Positions 21,499-33,120 of a stretch of 64,000 bases of DNA are shown here, piece after piece. The stretch is from Capronia americana. Taxonomy: Eukaryota > Ascomycota > Eurotiomycetes > Chaetothyriales > Herpotrichiellaceae. The position numbers and the translations under genes were made by a program. The notes under the pieces were generated by a model. That model was given only the letters and a program-made list of their open reading frames with translations. It had not been told where the DNA came from and searched no databases. The DNA lies in assembly GCA_016110215.1 (NCBI GenBank), contig JADWQD010000009.1, forward strand, positions 1,366,093-1,430,092. The letters are read 5' to 3'. Numbering within the stretch: position 1 is the stretch's first letter; every line of letters begins with the position of its first letter.

Positions 21499-24400
21499 AT
21501 GAATGCCACCTTGGACTTTCCAGGTAATTGTCCAACCAATGTGTACACTCTTGTAGGTTGAGGCTCTGCCCGTCAGTCGCAGAGCTAACATGCAGACAGA
21601 ATGACTTTGGCGAGATAGCCTACATCGTATGCACAGCAGCTAATCCTCCGACACACGACCCCTCGGCGTTTGTCGCCACGCCTGAGAATATCCTTGCCCG
21701 GCTTCGAGCAACCGAACGCCAGTTTAGGGAAAACTCCATTCTTGCTGCCCTCGATGTCGAAGCCCGTCAGCTGTTTACCTTCTACAAGAAGGTCGATATC
21801 ACCGCCCCGAAGGATCAGAAAGCCTTGCTAATGAAGTTTGGTTTCGTCCTTCGAAGCAATAGTTGTACCATTGCGTATAAGACTGCTGCTCGCCTACCGG
21901 ATTTGATGAAGCCAGAACAAGCTCGCCTGTACCGACTGTTTATTACCGCCATCGTATCTAGCGTCAAGCTCTTACCTGTCGGTGATACTGGCCTTCAGCC
22001 AATTGGACCCAACCTCTACTTGGTCGAAAGCACCCCGCCGACGACCGAGTACGACCATTTTGCGGATAAAAGGACGTGGGTCCTCTATCGCATAAACTTA
22101 CAGGTGGTCCCCAACGGACATATCGTCTTGATTATTTCCAAAGACAACAGACTCTCATTCCGGCCCATTCGTCATTGTCTTGCCGGAGCCGGAACCGATG
22201 CCGCTGCCCGCGAGTCGGACTTTAGAGCCATCTACCTTGCACCAATTGGACGCATTGCACGAGTGTCGCAATCAAAACTCTCTTCCCAGATGAAATCCAA
22301 CGGTGACCTAGCCGAAGAGCGCAGCCGCGAGACTCCGTTCTCCAATGCTCGAAGAGAAATGTGGGGAAACTTACTCCCCTTATGGCTGAAAGACCATATG
22401 AATAGCGCCGTCGAAACATCGGATGTCGTCTGGATCGAAGCCGAAGTGCCTGTTGAAGAACTTGCCCACATCTCGAACGGGAATCAGGTAGACCTAGCGG
22501 ATGCAGAAGGTGCCTTGGACGACTCAATCACCTGGAGACCGCTCTTTTGGCCCGAAAACCTCTGCTTTATCCTTGATGATGACTCATTGGCACAAACGAG
22601 CACCGTTGATGTTGATGAGGATCCCATCCAGTTTGTACGAGACTGGATTCTCGGCATCGGCAGCGCCGCGCCCAAGCTCGAAACCGGACGCCACGACGCG
22701 AAGGAGGATGAGGAGGATGAACCGTTGTTTGCCGATGAAGGAACGTTTGACGATCCGGAACACTTCCAACCATTTGGACCTCCTGCCTTTCCCGCTAGCC
22801 AAACAATATACCCCACCCCGCCTGACGTGGGTATAATGCACCCGACACCAGGCCTCTCCTCTGTCGACGGGGCTCCGATGACTCCAGCAAATCCGCCCAG
22901 CGGCTCTGCTGAGTTGGTCCAACAACAAGATGAGGAAATGCCAGACTTTGACGATGTGCCACCGGCGAGTGGGATGTCCGGATACTATGATGAAGATCTC
23001 TTTGAAGAGATGCCGGATGACAACTTCGGCCCGGGGGCAAATGGCGACGAGCCTAATTGGGACTTCTTCGATGACCCAGGCGTCCAATCTAAACAGTCGC
23101 GCAGCGCGAGCCTCGGTCGAAAAGAAGGCTCGACGAGTCGTGGTGATCCCAAGCAAGAGCGAGTCGACGACGGCGATGCGAACACTAACGGTGGCCAACT
23201 TTTGGACGCCCTGAATCCCGTGGAGAATGAAATGTTTGCTGTGGATGGTTTGCCACATATGACGAGAGTTGCCCAGCTGCAGATGCCTCCAAGTCAGACT
23301 GCCGCGCAGGACAATGTGCAATCGATGACCGAGAATAAGATAATTCACAGTCCGCCCAGGCCAGCGCCTCCTTTGTGGAACAGCGAGCAAGGCAAGAATA
23401 CTACTTCGACCGCTGTCGCTCGACGCCGTTCATCAATCTATGACAGTCCCAAGGCGCTCCATTCAATCCCGATACACGATAGCCGATACGATGCAGAAGG
23501 AGACTATTGGTTTAATCCGTTGCCAACTGATTCTACGATGAAATTGCGGCCCCAACCCAGCTCGATGTTCCACAGACCCCCTTCTAGCCCGTCTGGGAGT
23601 GACAGCTCAATGACCAGTTCCAGTCAGTCGCCAAAGACCAGTGACCCAGGCAGTGTCGCGCCTCCGCTTTTCCGACAATGGACCCAATACGATCCGGGTC
23701 CGCAAGACACCACCAGCCACCAGAAAGAGCTTGACAAGAAGACCATTCAGCAAGAAGTCCAACAGATGTTAGGTCTTCTGAAACCGGGCCTAGTCGAACC
23801 TCCTTCTGCAGCTGACTTCCATCTGGACGAACGCGATGGTCACCAAGCTCCTCTGATAACCTCGCAGAAATCCCAGCACGTGGCCCAAGTGCTGGTCGAT
23901 CAAATGTCCCAGACATCTCTGCTTGCTCATGGAGAATATCAGGCTGAAATGCGGATTCTCCCTGAAGAGGGTATCGAGATGAACGTTGATCTGAGCGGAA
24001 TCAATACTTCTGCAAATCCCTCGAATCTGTTTCAACTCACCAACCTCAAAGCCGATCACAACGGCGTGAGGATGCAAGGGCGTGTGACCAGGATCAAGCC
24101 GAGCCAGATATGTGTAAAGCGGATCGAACGGCCTCTTACCGCAAATATATCCATATTGAATTTCTGGGATACTCTCAACCTCCAGCCTGCGAACGGCCCA
24201 AAGCACGTTACCGCATTTTGCATACACCCACGTCCAGCAAACATCAGAGATGGAAGTCTTAACCTGTTGCAGAGAGTTTCGGATTCTTACGTCACTTGTG
24301 CTCTCGGAACTCATACTATCGGACATCTCGCTGGCGTTACAGATGACGGATTGATATCATGGAACCCGGATGGTCTGGGAGAACGCAATCTGCTTCAAAG

Positions 24401-25712
24401 CACGACCATGGTCGGTAATGCCCTCGCCGCAGCGACGGGCATAAGTGGCACTGTCGTTGTCTACATGGTCAGTAGAGGTGAGAGTCCGGCGGCATATCTA
24501 GAGATGTGCATTGCATTCTACAACCTCTTCGAATCTTTTTCAAAGGCTCGCACCAGCAGTCTGGGTGTTTCGGACCTTCAGTTGCAAGTCATCCCACAGA
24601 GTTTCATTGCAAATGCGGAGACTCTCGTTATCCGTCCGCAGACCGCCTATCTCAAGCTGGCCGTCGAGGTCTACAATCGCCTTCCCCCGCTGGACCTTGC
24701 GGGACATCCATCTGCTTGCGGATCGGCTGTCATTCTCCCCAGGTCAGAAAACACCGTGTGCCTCCAATTGTCACCCACGTATGTTTCGCCACTGGAGAAG
24801 AATGGCCCTTGTCTCCACCTGGCATACTCTATGAGTCTGGATAAGAAATGGCTTGCCGCAGTCTGGACAGATGAGCTGGGCCAGACCGCGCTTAGCATGT
24901 CTTATTGTTCTCATGTACGTGAGTCAGGCCGAAGGAGGCCCAGACATGAGATTTTCAAAGAGATGTGGGAGGTGTCTCAAGACCTCATGAGCAAAGTTCG
25001 TGGGACGTGGCGGCTAGCTGTTGTAAGGCACGGCTACTACGAACCAGCGGAGATACTGGAGTGGCATCAAATTGTCGACCTTTCCCCGGCACCTCAGAAA
25101 CAATGCCTGCTTTTTCTCCTTTCCATCCAGCTGCAGCCCGAGCTCACAGTGCTCCCACCGCTGGCACAAGGGAAAGGCCCCATGGTCGGTGCGCACAACC
25201 AATATGGGACCCCTGCCTCAACGCCGCAAGCCAGCATGACCTCTCCGGACCAGGTTGTCCCGGCAACGCCCACGCCGGGTGGTAGCTCGTTCGTGAATGC
25301 CTCAACTCCTCCTGATCCCGGATTCGACCCAAATGCCGAGAGCGACCTTAGAGTCTTCGACCCATCTGAAGAAAGCTGGGGGATCATTCTTCCATATGGC
25401 GCCAATCAGTCCAGGAGTATGACAGAGCTTAGTCCCTCGCAAATCACAGGATTTCTTCTGAAGCGACGGGGGCCTAGAGGCGAGGACGGGTATAACATGA
25501 TTGAGATCAGTCTAATCAGGTCGATAACCCAAACGACCAACAAACCTGACGAGATCACGGCGGACGAGTTGCTGGAAGATGTGATCAAACAATATCGCGG
25601 CCTTGTAACTCTCGGGGCAAGTCGAGGCTGCGTGGACCCGAATCGCGAATGCCTTCCCTGGCATATAGCAACTGCGATTCGAAGCGCCCGCATACTTGAG
25701 CAGGCCATGTGA
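21499..25712 (+). CDS. MED13: Mediator subunit 13 (MED13/SRB9/SSN2)
   Basis: Large subunit of the CDK8 kinase module of Mediator, which represses or fine-tunes RNA polymerase II transcription in the nucleus. A tiny first exon, 21499-21552 (18 codons, ending FPGNCPTNVYTL), joins exon 2, 21600-25712, through a 47-nt intron with a GTAGGT donor and CTAAC branch, giving about 1388 residues. The N-terminal domain continues NDFGEIAYIVCTA. A long acidic, disordered middle (about residues 380-770) follows, then the C-terminal Piwi/MID-like region with MSLDKKWLAAVWTDELGQTA and MSKVRGTWRLAVVRHG, characteristic of MED13. The frame is open and lacks other breaks. The exon 1 join is inferred from family similarity; exon 2 is certain. 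Confidence 0.93.
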
Positions 25713-26066
25713 GCAACACTTAGGCAGATTGCTCTCGGACGCGCACGTTTAACAAACATTTAGCTCCGAAGTAGGCCGGTTTCGGAGCACGTCTTCTCCA
25801 GCCACCCACCGTCCGCACCAAGCGGCACATTGACTTTGAGCAAATTCGAATAGCGTTTTCCTTGGCGACACATTCGAACTCTTCCACAGGATCAGTAGAC
25901 TCAACACAGACCACTACGGAGTACGAGACGAGTCTGGGATACACTAGGTATTGCTCGCCGAGCAGCAGCACCGCAGCACCGTAGCCACGTCCTCGGCGCC
26001 GTCTTGATCTGGGTGGCTAGCGGAAGGGCATGCCAAAAGAGTGCTAGGAGGGCAAGCCCAGCCGAC

Positions 26067-26075
26067 ATCTGATTA
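26067..26075 (+). promoter_or_regulatory. Near-consensus SREA-type GATA site
   Basis: ATCTGATTA differs at one base from the iron-repressor (SREA/Sre1/SFU1) consensus ATCWGATAA. It lies about 600 bp upstream of the siderophore transporter start and about 260 bp from an exact copy. Function is inferred. Confidence 0.3.
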
Positions 26076-26333
26076 GATCACGTCTGCGCGATTAGATGCC
26101 GGCTTTGCCAACGATCGTCAGCTTCCAAGGCCCTCCACGCTACCCCCAAGCCAGCAAGCTCCCCAGTTCCTGGACACCTCTCTCCTTCGAATCTCGATGC
26201 CCCCGACGTCGCGACCACCAGTACTCGGAACGGGAGGCAACGATTTCAGATCACATCCTCGGCGATCACTTGGCACCTGCGCCTGTGCACTTCGGCTCCG
26301 TCATTGCCCCCGCTTTTCGACGAAAAATTCTTC

Positions 26334-26342
26334 ATCTGATAA
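26334..26342 (+). promoter_or_regulatory. Exact SREA-type GATA site
   Basis: ATCTGATAA matches exactly the ATCWGATAA motif bound by the fungal iron-responsive GATA repressor. It lies about 330 bp upstream of the siderophore transporter ATG, where such sites control iron uptake genes. Repression in iron-replete cells is expected by family knowledge but not shown here. Confidence 0.55.
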
Positions 26343-26671
26343 GATTATGTTACCCAATGGCCACCCTCTTGCACCCCCACATTCCTGTCGTCCAAGGCTG
26401 CAGGGTGGCATCATGCTATCAAGCGAAGCCGCCATTGAGGATGAGTGACCGTCAGCTCGGCTTTGAAATTGCTCTTAGCACTCGCTGTTGCAGCCCTGGT
26501 ACTACCTTGAAAAAAAGATGGACCTGAAAGTCAGTCGCACGGCGCCTCCGAGTCAGCGTCTAGAGTGGATCACCGCTCTCGAATACAATAGCCGCTCTCT
26601 CTTCCCTCTCTAGAGGTCTTCTCCCCTCTCACCTGTTCTTGATTCTGGACAGCTACCCTAATCTCTCAGCC

Positions 26672-28477
26672 ATGGCTGCACCTGAATTCAAAAGCTCCAT
26701 GTCCGACGACTCTCACGCCAAGGCTCATGATTTTCCCCGCGAGCCGAAGATTGCAGAGGGCAATGGCCCCGACTACGCCGCTCAACAGCCCTCAGGCCGT
26801 CGCCAATCCATTGTCGAAGCAGAGAAATCTCCTGGTGTTGTAAGGATCGAAGCCATCAACGAAGTTCTTACCAGAAGGGACCGCTTGTTTCTCTTCATCG
26901 GAGTGTTCCTGATCGCCTATGCTTATGGACTGGATGGCACCGTTCGGTATACATATCAGGCCACGGCTACCGCTTCCATGGGCCATCATTCTTTGCTAGC
27001 CACGGTGAACACGCTCCGAGCAGTCATTGCGGCGGCGGCGCAGCCCACAGCCGCCAAAATTGCCGATGTCTTTGGCCGTCTGGAACTGGTGTTTGTCAGT
27101 GTGGTCTTCTATGTTGTTGGAACAATCATCGAAGCATCCGCGACCAACATCAACTCCTTCCTCGGGGGTGCAGTTCTCTACCAAGTCGGCTATACATGCG
27201 TCCTGCTGCTCGTCGAGGTGATCATTGCTGACATCACCTCCCTCCGAGCCCGACTCTTCTTCAGCTACATCCCTGCACTTCCATTCTTGATTAACACCTG
27301 GATCAGCGGCAATGTTACGGCAGCCGTCCTGGGCGCGACGACCTGGAAATGGGGCATCGGCATGTGGTGCATCATCTATCCAGTTTGTGCCCTCCCACTC
27401 ATGCTTGCCTTGTGGTCCGTTGGGCGACGTGCCCGCAGAGCCGGCGTGTTGGAGAAGTACAAGACACCCTACCAGATGTTTGGCGCCAGAGGACTCACAG
27501 TCGAGCTTTTCTGGGCACTGGACTTGCCTGGAATCATCCTATTGATCGCAGTCTTTGCCCTCATTTTGGTGCCTCTGACCGTTGCTGGTGGAAACACTTC
27601 CTCCTGGAACACGGCACACGTCATTGCTCCTCTTGTGATCGGCTTCTTGTGCATTCCAGTCTTCATCTTCTGGGAGATGAGAGCACCACGTCCGCTTGTG
27701 CCGTTCCATCTCCTGAAAGACCGTGGTGTCTGGGGCGCCTTGGGAATTGCCTGTACCTTGAACTTTGCATGGTACATGCAAGGAGACTACCTCTACACCG
27801 TTCTCATCGTTGCGTTTGACTTCAGCATCATGGGCGCGACAAGAATATCTTCTTTGTACAGCTTCTGCTCGGTGGTCGCGGGCTTCCTGTTGGGCATGGT
27901 CGTCTACAAGGTCCGACAGCTGAAGTGGTTCATTGTGGCCGGAACTTGTCTCTTCCTGGTTGCTTTTGGCCTCCTGATCCACTACCGTGGGTCCACGACC
28001 TCGTCTGCACAATCAGGAGTTATTGGCGCCCAAGTACTCCTCGGCATCGCTGGAGGTATGTTTCCGTATCCCGCTCAAGCGTCGATCCAAGCAGCTACCA
28101 AACATGAACACGTTGCCGTCATTACTGGACTATATCTGGCGACTTACAACGTGGGCTCTGCCTTGGGCGGTGCGATTTCGGGCACCATCTGGACCAATGT
28201 TTTGCCGCAACAACTCGAGGAGAATCTCGCTCCGTTCGGCAATGCGACTCTGGCTTCGTTGACTTATGCCGATCCCTTCACAATTGCCAATCTCTATCCC
28301 GCAGGCACGCCTATCAGGACCGCAATCATCGGCTCGTACCAACATGCGCAAAGGCTGCTTTGCATTACGGGCATCTGCCTTTGTACGCTCTTGATCGGTT
28401 TCTCATTCTGTCTCAGGAACCCTAAGCTCGGCGACGAACAGAGTTTGCCAGACGCGGAAGAGAATGTGGTTCGCTGA
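26672..28477 (+). CDS. Siderophore-iron transporter, MFS SIT/ARN family
   Basis: Proton-coupled uptake carrier for ferric siderophores in the plasma membrane (MFS family 2.A.1.16). Single exon, 601 residues from the ATG at 26672 (the frame is open further upstream but without ATG). A hydrophilic leader of about 70 residues precedes about 14 membrane segments. The conserved first segment IAYAYGLDGTVRYTYQ with the loop FGRLELVFVSVVFYVVGTI is typical of SIT/Arn carriers such as MirB, Str1 and Arn1, as are the TWKWGIGMW loop and the QASIQAATKHEH motif near segment 12. The cytosolic tail is short and acidic. Two GATA-type sites upstream suggest iron control. The exact siderophore cannot be told. 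Lone gene: no siderophore synthesis genes are seen nearby. Confidence 0.93.
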   Translation: MAAPEFKSSMSDDSHAKAHDFPREPKIAEGNGPDYAAQQPSGRRQSIVEAEKSPGVVRIEAINEVLTRRDRLFLFIGVFLIAYAYGLDGTVRYTYQATATASMGHHSLLATVNTLRAVIAAAAQPTAAKIADVFGRLELVFVSVVFYVVGTIIEASATNINSFLGGAVLYQVGYTCVLLLVEVIIADITSLRARLFFSYIPALPFLINTWISGNVTAAVLGATTWKWGIGMWCIIYPVCALPLMLALWSVGRRARRAGVLEKYKTPYQMFGARGLTVELFWALDLPGIILLIAVFALILVPLTVAGGNTSSWNTAHVIAPLVIGFLCIPVFIFWEMRAPRPLVPFHLLKDRGVWGALGIACTLNFAWYMQGDYLYTVLIVAFDFSIMGATRISSLYSFCSVVAGFLLGMVVYKVRQLKWFIVAGTCLFLVAFGLLIHYRGSTTSSAQSGVIGAQVLLGIAGGMFPYPAQASIQAATKHEHVAVITGLYLATYNVGSALGGAISGTIWTNVLPQQLEENLAPFGNATLASLTYADPFTIANLYPAGTPIRTAIIGSYQHAQRLLCITGICLCTLLIGFSFCLRNPKLGDEQSLPDAEENVVR

Positions 28478-28888
28478 GAAGGTGGAAGCTCGCATGTGAT
28501 GATGGGAAGGGTGACTGAAGACATAGCCCCCCAGGGGCCCATGGCTCTGTTGATTCACACGGACATCACGCGAGAGAAACACATGTGTATACTATAGTAT
28601 GTACCTGGTTTGTGTAGTAATCCAACGTTGTGTAGACTAGAGAATGCCATACTCAGTGGAGAGCAAGAGGCTCATCTTCCCACGCTGTTCTAGGAAAAGC
28701 GGCGGCGATCCAGGTCCCAATGAGGCAAGTATGTGATGCCGCTCTAGTAGACGAAGCACAAATTGATGCCCCATCGCCATGATCGACCGCAAAGACTTCT
28801 TCGAAAGGCAACCAGCGAGTCCGTCGCCAACAGAGATTATTTCTCCGCCGTCGTGTAGGACGCTCGTCACATCCCACGAGAGCGTGCT
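28478..28888. other. Intergenic, no supported gene
   Basis: About 410 bp between the transporter stop and the MRM2 start, both on the plus strand. It holds the transporter 3' region and the MRM2 promoter. Confidence 0.6.
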
Positions 28889-30245
28889 ATGCAATCATGT
28901 AACCCGCTACATCTACTCCGCGCTTCAGCTGGGGTTCGCAACACCTTCACCTTTCCTCCAACCGCGCACCATTCGAGTCGATTCTTTAGCCTTGCAACAT
29001 GTCTCCTCTGGCGAAACTCTACCTCATCGCCTGCTGGTCGTATATCATCTCCTTCCACCTCACACTCTGCATCCTCACGCTCGACATGTCGGCCAGTGCC
29101 CCGATGGCGGAGCGCGTCCTCGAGTACGAGACGCTGGACTGAGCGCCAAAAAGGAGACCAGTTCGCGAGAGCGGCCAAGGTACAGGGTTTGAAGAGCAGA
29201 GCGGCTTTCAAGCTCCTGCAGATCAATGAGCGGTACAGGCTGTTCAGGCCGGGGATGACGGTGGTGGATCTCGGGTTCGCACCGGGGAGTTGGAGCCAGG
29301 TAAATATGCATGCATGCCTGCCTGCTGTGTGAAGCATGTTGGGCGGGGTGGGAGATCCGGCAAGAAAACAAAAACATAGAGGAAGCATAAAGGCGGAAGA
29401 GTTGCTGATATATATGTGACCATTCAAAGGTAGCCATCGACCTGACACAACCCCGCGGGCGAGTGCTCGGGGTGGACCTCCTGCCCGTGCAGCCACCCAA
29501 AGGAGTCTCGACAATCCAGGGCGACTTCCTCTCGCCGGACATCCAAGCCGAGATTAAAGCGTTTCTCCGGGATCCCGACCGCGGCCGCCTACGACGACCG
29601 TCCCTCCTCGACACCTCGGCCAGCGGAGCGATCGACCAAGTCGCGCTCGACGAGGAAGCGACCGGCTATCTCGACCGCGAGAGCCACGAGAAGATCCTAG
29701 ATGAAGACCACGAGCATTCGGATAAGTGTGCCGACGTGGTGTTGAGCGACATGTGCGAACCCTGGGACCCGCTTGACGGCCTGTACAAGAAGAGCATCAG
29801 TAACCCGTATCACAGGTTGATGAACACCAGCGGGAACGCGTTTCGGGATCACGCCGGCAGTATGGTAAGTCATAAGTCCCATGATCAATGAAACCACCTC
29901 CAATCCCGATCCATCGATTCCACCTCTCCAATCTATCTCAAAAGCTACGTACCAGCCCTTTTTGCATGGCCCCTCTGTGGTGCTGAGTGTGTCGTCGTTG
30001 GTTAGGACCTCTGCCGCGCAGCCCTGAGATTCAGCTACGACACGCTCAAGGTCGGCGGGCACTTTGTCTGCAAATTCTACCAAGGCAGCGAGGACAAGGC
30101 GCTGGAAAGGTCGCTGAAAGCCCTGTTCCACAAGGTCCACCGCGAGAAGCCGGAGAGTTCGAGACCTCAGAGCAAGGAGGCGTACTTTGTGGGAATCAGG
30201 AGGTTAGCCAAGGCGGAGCGGGAGGCCGTTTTCGCGGAACCTTGA
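28889..30245 (+). CDS. MRM2: Mitochondrial rRNA 2'-O-ribose methyltransferase MRM2 (FtsJ/RrmJ)
   Basis: SAM-dependent enzyme that methylates a uridine of the mitochondrial large-subunit rRNA. Exons 28889-29299, 29430-29864 and 30006-30245 join in frame to 361 residues (donors GTAAAT and GTAAGT). The N-terminus is basic, Ser/Arg-rich and free of acidic residues, as in a mitochondrial targeting sequence. The FtsJ core starts near KSRAAFKLLQINERY. The SAM motif VVDLGFAPGSWSQ ends exactly at the first splice site (residue 137). The catalytic K-D-K-E set fits K of SRAAFK, D of VLSDMCEP, K of HFVCKFYQG and E of SKEAYFVG. A 50-residue insertion between motifs (about 185-235) is common in fungal MRM2. 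Confidence 0.93.
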
Positions 30246-31120
30246 CGAGAAGGAGGGGGAAACGAGAGGCAAAGGAGGAGAGGGATAGAAAGGGAGAAGA
30301 GAGGGAAAGAAACGCAGCAAGAGAAAGCTCCATCGTGAGACGAATTAGCCCTAGGTACTTATCCATTCATTGACGGATTGAATGGAGCGACAGACGGACG
30401 ATTATACAATTTGCCTGCCTGGCGTGGACGTCCAACAAGTAGGCAACCAAGCGGGACGAGATTACCTCGTCCTCCAAAAACAAACTACGTATACCCCGTC
30501 AATTCGTCCTCTTACACGCCGTCCTGTTCTGTCTTTACCCTTTTCCAACCATCTCTACGCGTTCAGCCACTCCCGGCCGTGCATGCCCAGTTTGCGCCCA
30601 ACGATGAACTCGACGCTGATCCACGATACATAATAGATGGTACGGGATAATAACAACGATACGTATGTCGGTGCGTAGAACTCGAAACATCGTCGCCGGC
30701 CGATATCATGTCGACTGAAGTGCTCGTCTCGGTTGCATCGGTAGAGTTCATGATTGCGTATCTTGTGTGGTATCGTTGCCGTCGAACAGCGCATTACAGG
30801 CAAATGAGATGGCAGTGGCGTTTGGCTGAACCGAGCGGAATCGATTCACATGGTCGTCATATTTGGTCTCTAGCTGTCAGTTTGTAGGGCCGTAACGATC
30901 GGTCGAATCGGACGGTCATAACAGTCGGTCGAATTGAACTAAAAGCGTGAATTCGCCCGACTCTGAAGAATGAGTTCGTGCCGTCGTTGTCATTTGATAC
31001 CTCTCGCGACGGGGAACGCTCTCATTGTTGTGTGATGGTTTGACGAGAATAGCTTGGATCGCTTCGACGCACCATCCATAGAGGGAGGTTGTGGACACCT
31101 CCACGACCAGGTGAGGATGC
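30246..31120. other. Intergenic, no supported gene
   Basis: About 875 bp. At 30890-30937 the word CGGTCGAAT occurs twice close together. No tRNA cloverleaf is formed by these near T-loop-like words. No coding segment is supported. Confidence 0.5.
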
Positions 31121-32272
31121 CTACCGCTTAGAATGTACCGTTGCCAGTATTTGAAGTTCGTCAAGGAGATGTTCAGCTACGTCTGCTTCGGACATGCTCG
31201 ATCCGTTGAAAACGCCGTATTCTAGAGCGTCTCTGATGCGGGCCGTGTTAACTTCGTCCCACGAAAGGATATCTATCCATCCGTTATACTCGGTGCGTTT
31301 TGCCCACCTGTCTCGGTGGCGTCCTGCATAAATAAGCTCGGAATTATGGTGGGCGGGCTAATGTCGCTCTGTTGTTGTGACTGATTGTACTCGAAGTGTC
31401 TCGCATGGTGTTCAGCGTATTGCTCCACGCCAGTGGATAAGATTAAGCACAGTTCGCAGCCGTAGTACTTTTTCTCTTTCATACACGTCAATTGGACGCA
31501 TCTGCCCAGTCCTGAACATGGTTGGTGTCGCACGGAGTGATGTCTTTTCCATAGCGCGCAGCGATATCTCTCCCAAGGAGAGCGCTGGCAATGCAAACAG
31601 CTAAAGGTGACACTCCCGTCATGGTCTCTACTAGAGGCCTCACCAGTTCGGTCCGACTGACGAATTGCTTGAGGAAACCACGTTTGGGAGATGGAACTCT
31701 GGGTTTCGGAGGGCGGTTGCGTAGACTGTTCCGTTCTCTGGCGCTGGATAAGGGAAGCATAAGCGCGGTATCCGGCTTTATGAGCGAAAGTACCTCATCT
31801 TGTACTCGTAGTTGTTGAACAGGTAACAGTACAGCATGCATATCCCGTGGAGTCACATCGCCCAATACCTGGTCATGCTCCGGGAAAGGCAAAAAGAATG
31901 TTTGATTGGAAGGCATTCCTCCTAACTGCTCTGAGGACAATGCGGCATAGGCTTCGTCAATATCATCCACGTCTATCGGGGCCAGGCAGGAGAGCGCTGT
32001 CCGATACTTATGTCGCCGAAGTTGGTGGATCTGCCCCCGCTTCAGGCCTAAGGAGGCCAAAAATCGGACTGCATGATCGACATCGAGCTCAATCGGACCG
32101 ACTTACTCGTGTGTAGATGAAAAGGCATAAGTTTCAAGCTCGCCGGGATCCAGTGACCGCGTTGTAGCCACAGAGCAGTTGTAACCGTGGAAGGAAAGAG
32201 AATCTGAAGAGGCCGAGTCCCGATGACTGTGGTTGTCACCAGCCGGATCCATTTGACGAGAGCTTGCTGCAT
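31121..32272 (-). pseudogene. Hypothetical zinc-finger-like gene, frame unresolved or broken
   Basis: Three blocks with natural protein composition lie in order on the minus strand but do not join cleanly. Block 1, about 31488-32120, includes LKRGQIHQLRRHKYRTAL and a Pro/Arg-rich stretch. Block 2, about 31400-31560, has a C2H2-like pair (CELC, then H-x-x-x-H: AEHHARH). Block 3, about 31121-31250, ends DELQILATVHSKR. Upstream, the most natural frame meets a TAA that overlaps a GTAAGT. An intron of 59 nt from there (ending TTAG) would require the other frame starting at 32272. Between blocks 1 and 2 no intron longer than 32 nt fits; between 2 and 3 an intron of about 83 nt fits. I cannot recognise a family; it may be a decayed gene or an unusual spliced one. 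Confidence 0.4.
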
Positions 32273-33120
32273 TCAACCAAAATAGAGGATGCACCAAACC
32301 CAAAGAGAAGGCGCTCGTAATGGTGAATGAACAACTGCAAGAAAAATGTGAGTTGACAAGGTATCATCCCTGTGCGACCTGCGGACTCTCAGTAGCGGGC
32401 GCGAATCAAAAGCTCAGGCGCTTCGACAATGAATGTCACAATCGACCCTGTTGCCCGATTTCTATGCGACAGTTGTACTCGGAGCCGGTCGGCCGCTGCA
32501 AAGGAAGGTACTGAGTGCGAGGCGGAGTTGAATTCTGTATTCGTTCACTCTCAACTCACTTCAAATTCACTTCCCAATCATCATAATACGAATCGATCTT
32601 AAGCTCGAGACACCAGTATGGTCGCGCTTCGGTCCATCGCTGGCGGCAGGTATCTGACACCCGAAGCGTGCCTGCAGGAGCCTCGCATGATCGACTTTTC
32701 TTATTATGTACGGAGTAAGTAGCTGCAGCCAAATCTACCGGTGAGCGACACATCAGGCACAGGCGAGGGCGAGCGGTCTAGAGTGGCAGGACAATCCGGG
32801 GATAGCGTGCAATCCGACGGGCGCTAGCTGCGCTTGAAGGAGCCGGTGACAAGGAACCGGTGACGGGGATCCTGCTGGAAGTGGGGGAGTAACTGTGCCT
32901 TGTCTCGTCCCGCGCTTAGTCAACGTCGTGGCCAATCAACGAGCTTTGTACTAATACGCGAGACTTCATCAGCTCGACCTCGCCTGCATTTTCCCTTTCC
33001 CCATTAACACCCGCACAGACATCGAGACAGCGCACTACACGCTCATCTCTATATACCTCGACCCGGAACCGCGGAGAATTACAAGAACGAAGGCAAGACT
33101 GTGAGAGCAACTGGCCTAGG
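32273..33120. other. Intergenic, no supported gene
   Basis: About 850 bp between divergent genes. It holds the presumed promoter of the F-box-like gene at 33121. No coding segment with domain or splice support was found. Confidence 0.5.

Larger units (their letters stand above)
25713..26671. other. Intergenic and promoter of the siderophore transporter
   Basis: About 960 bp. A frame at 26096-26527 (+) has no recognisable domain and lies where the promoter and leader of the transporter are expected. It includes two GATA-type sites listed separately. A pyrimidine-rich stretch (CTCTCTCTTCCCTCTC) at about 26595-26612 is typical of fungal leaders. Confidence 0.55.

Noticed and set aside
26096..26527. 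Plus-strand frame upstream of the transporter
   Set aside because: Lies in the promoter/leader, overlaps the GATA site, and has no domain.
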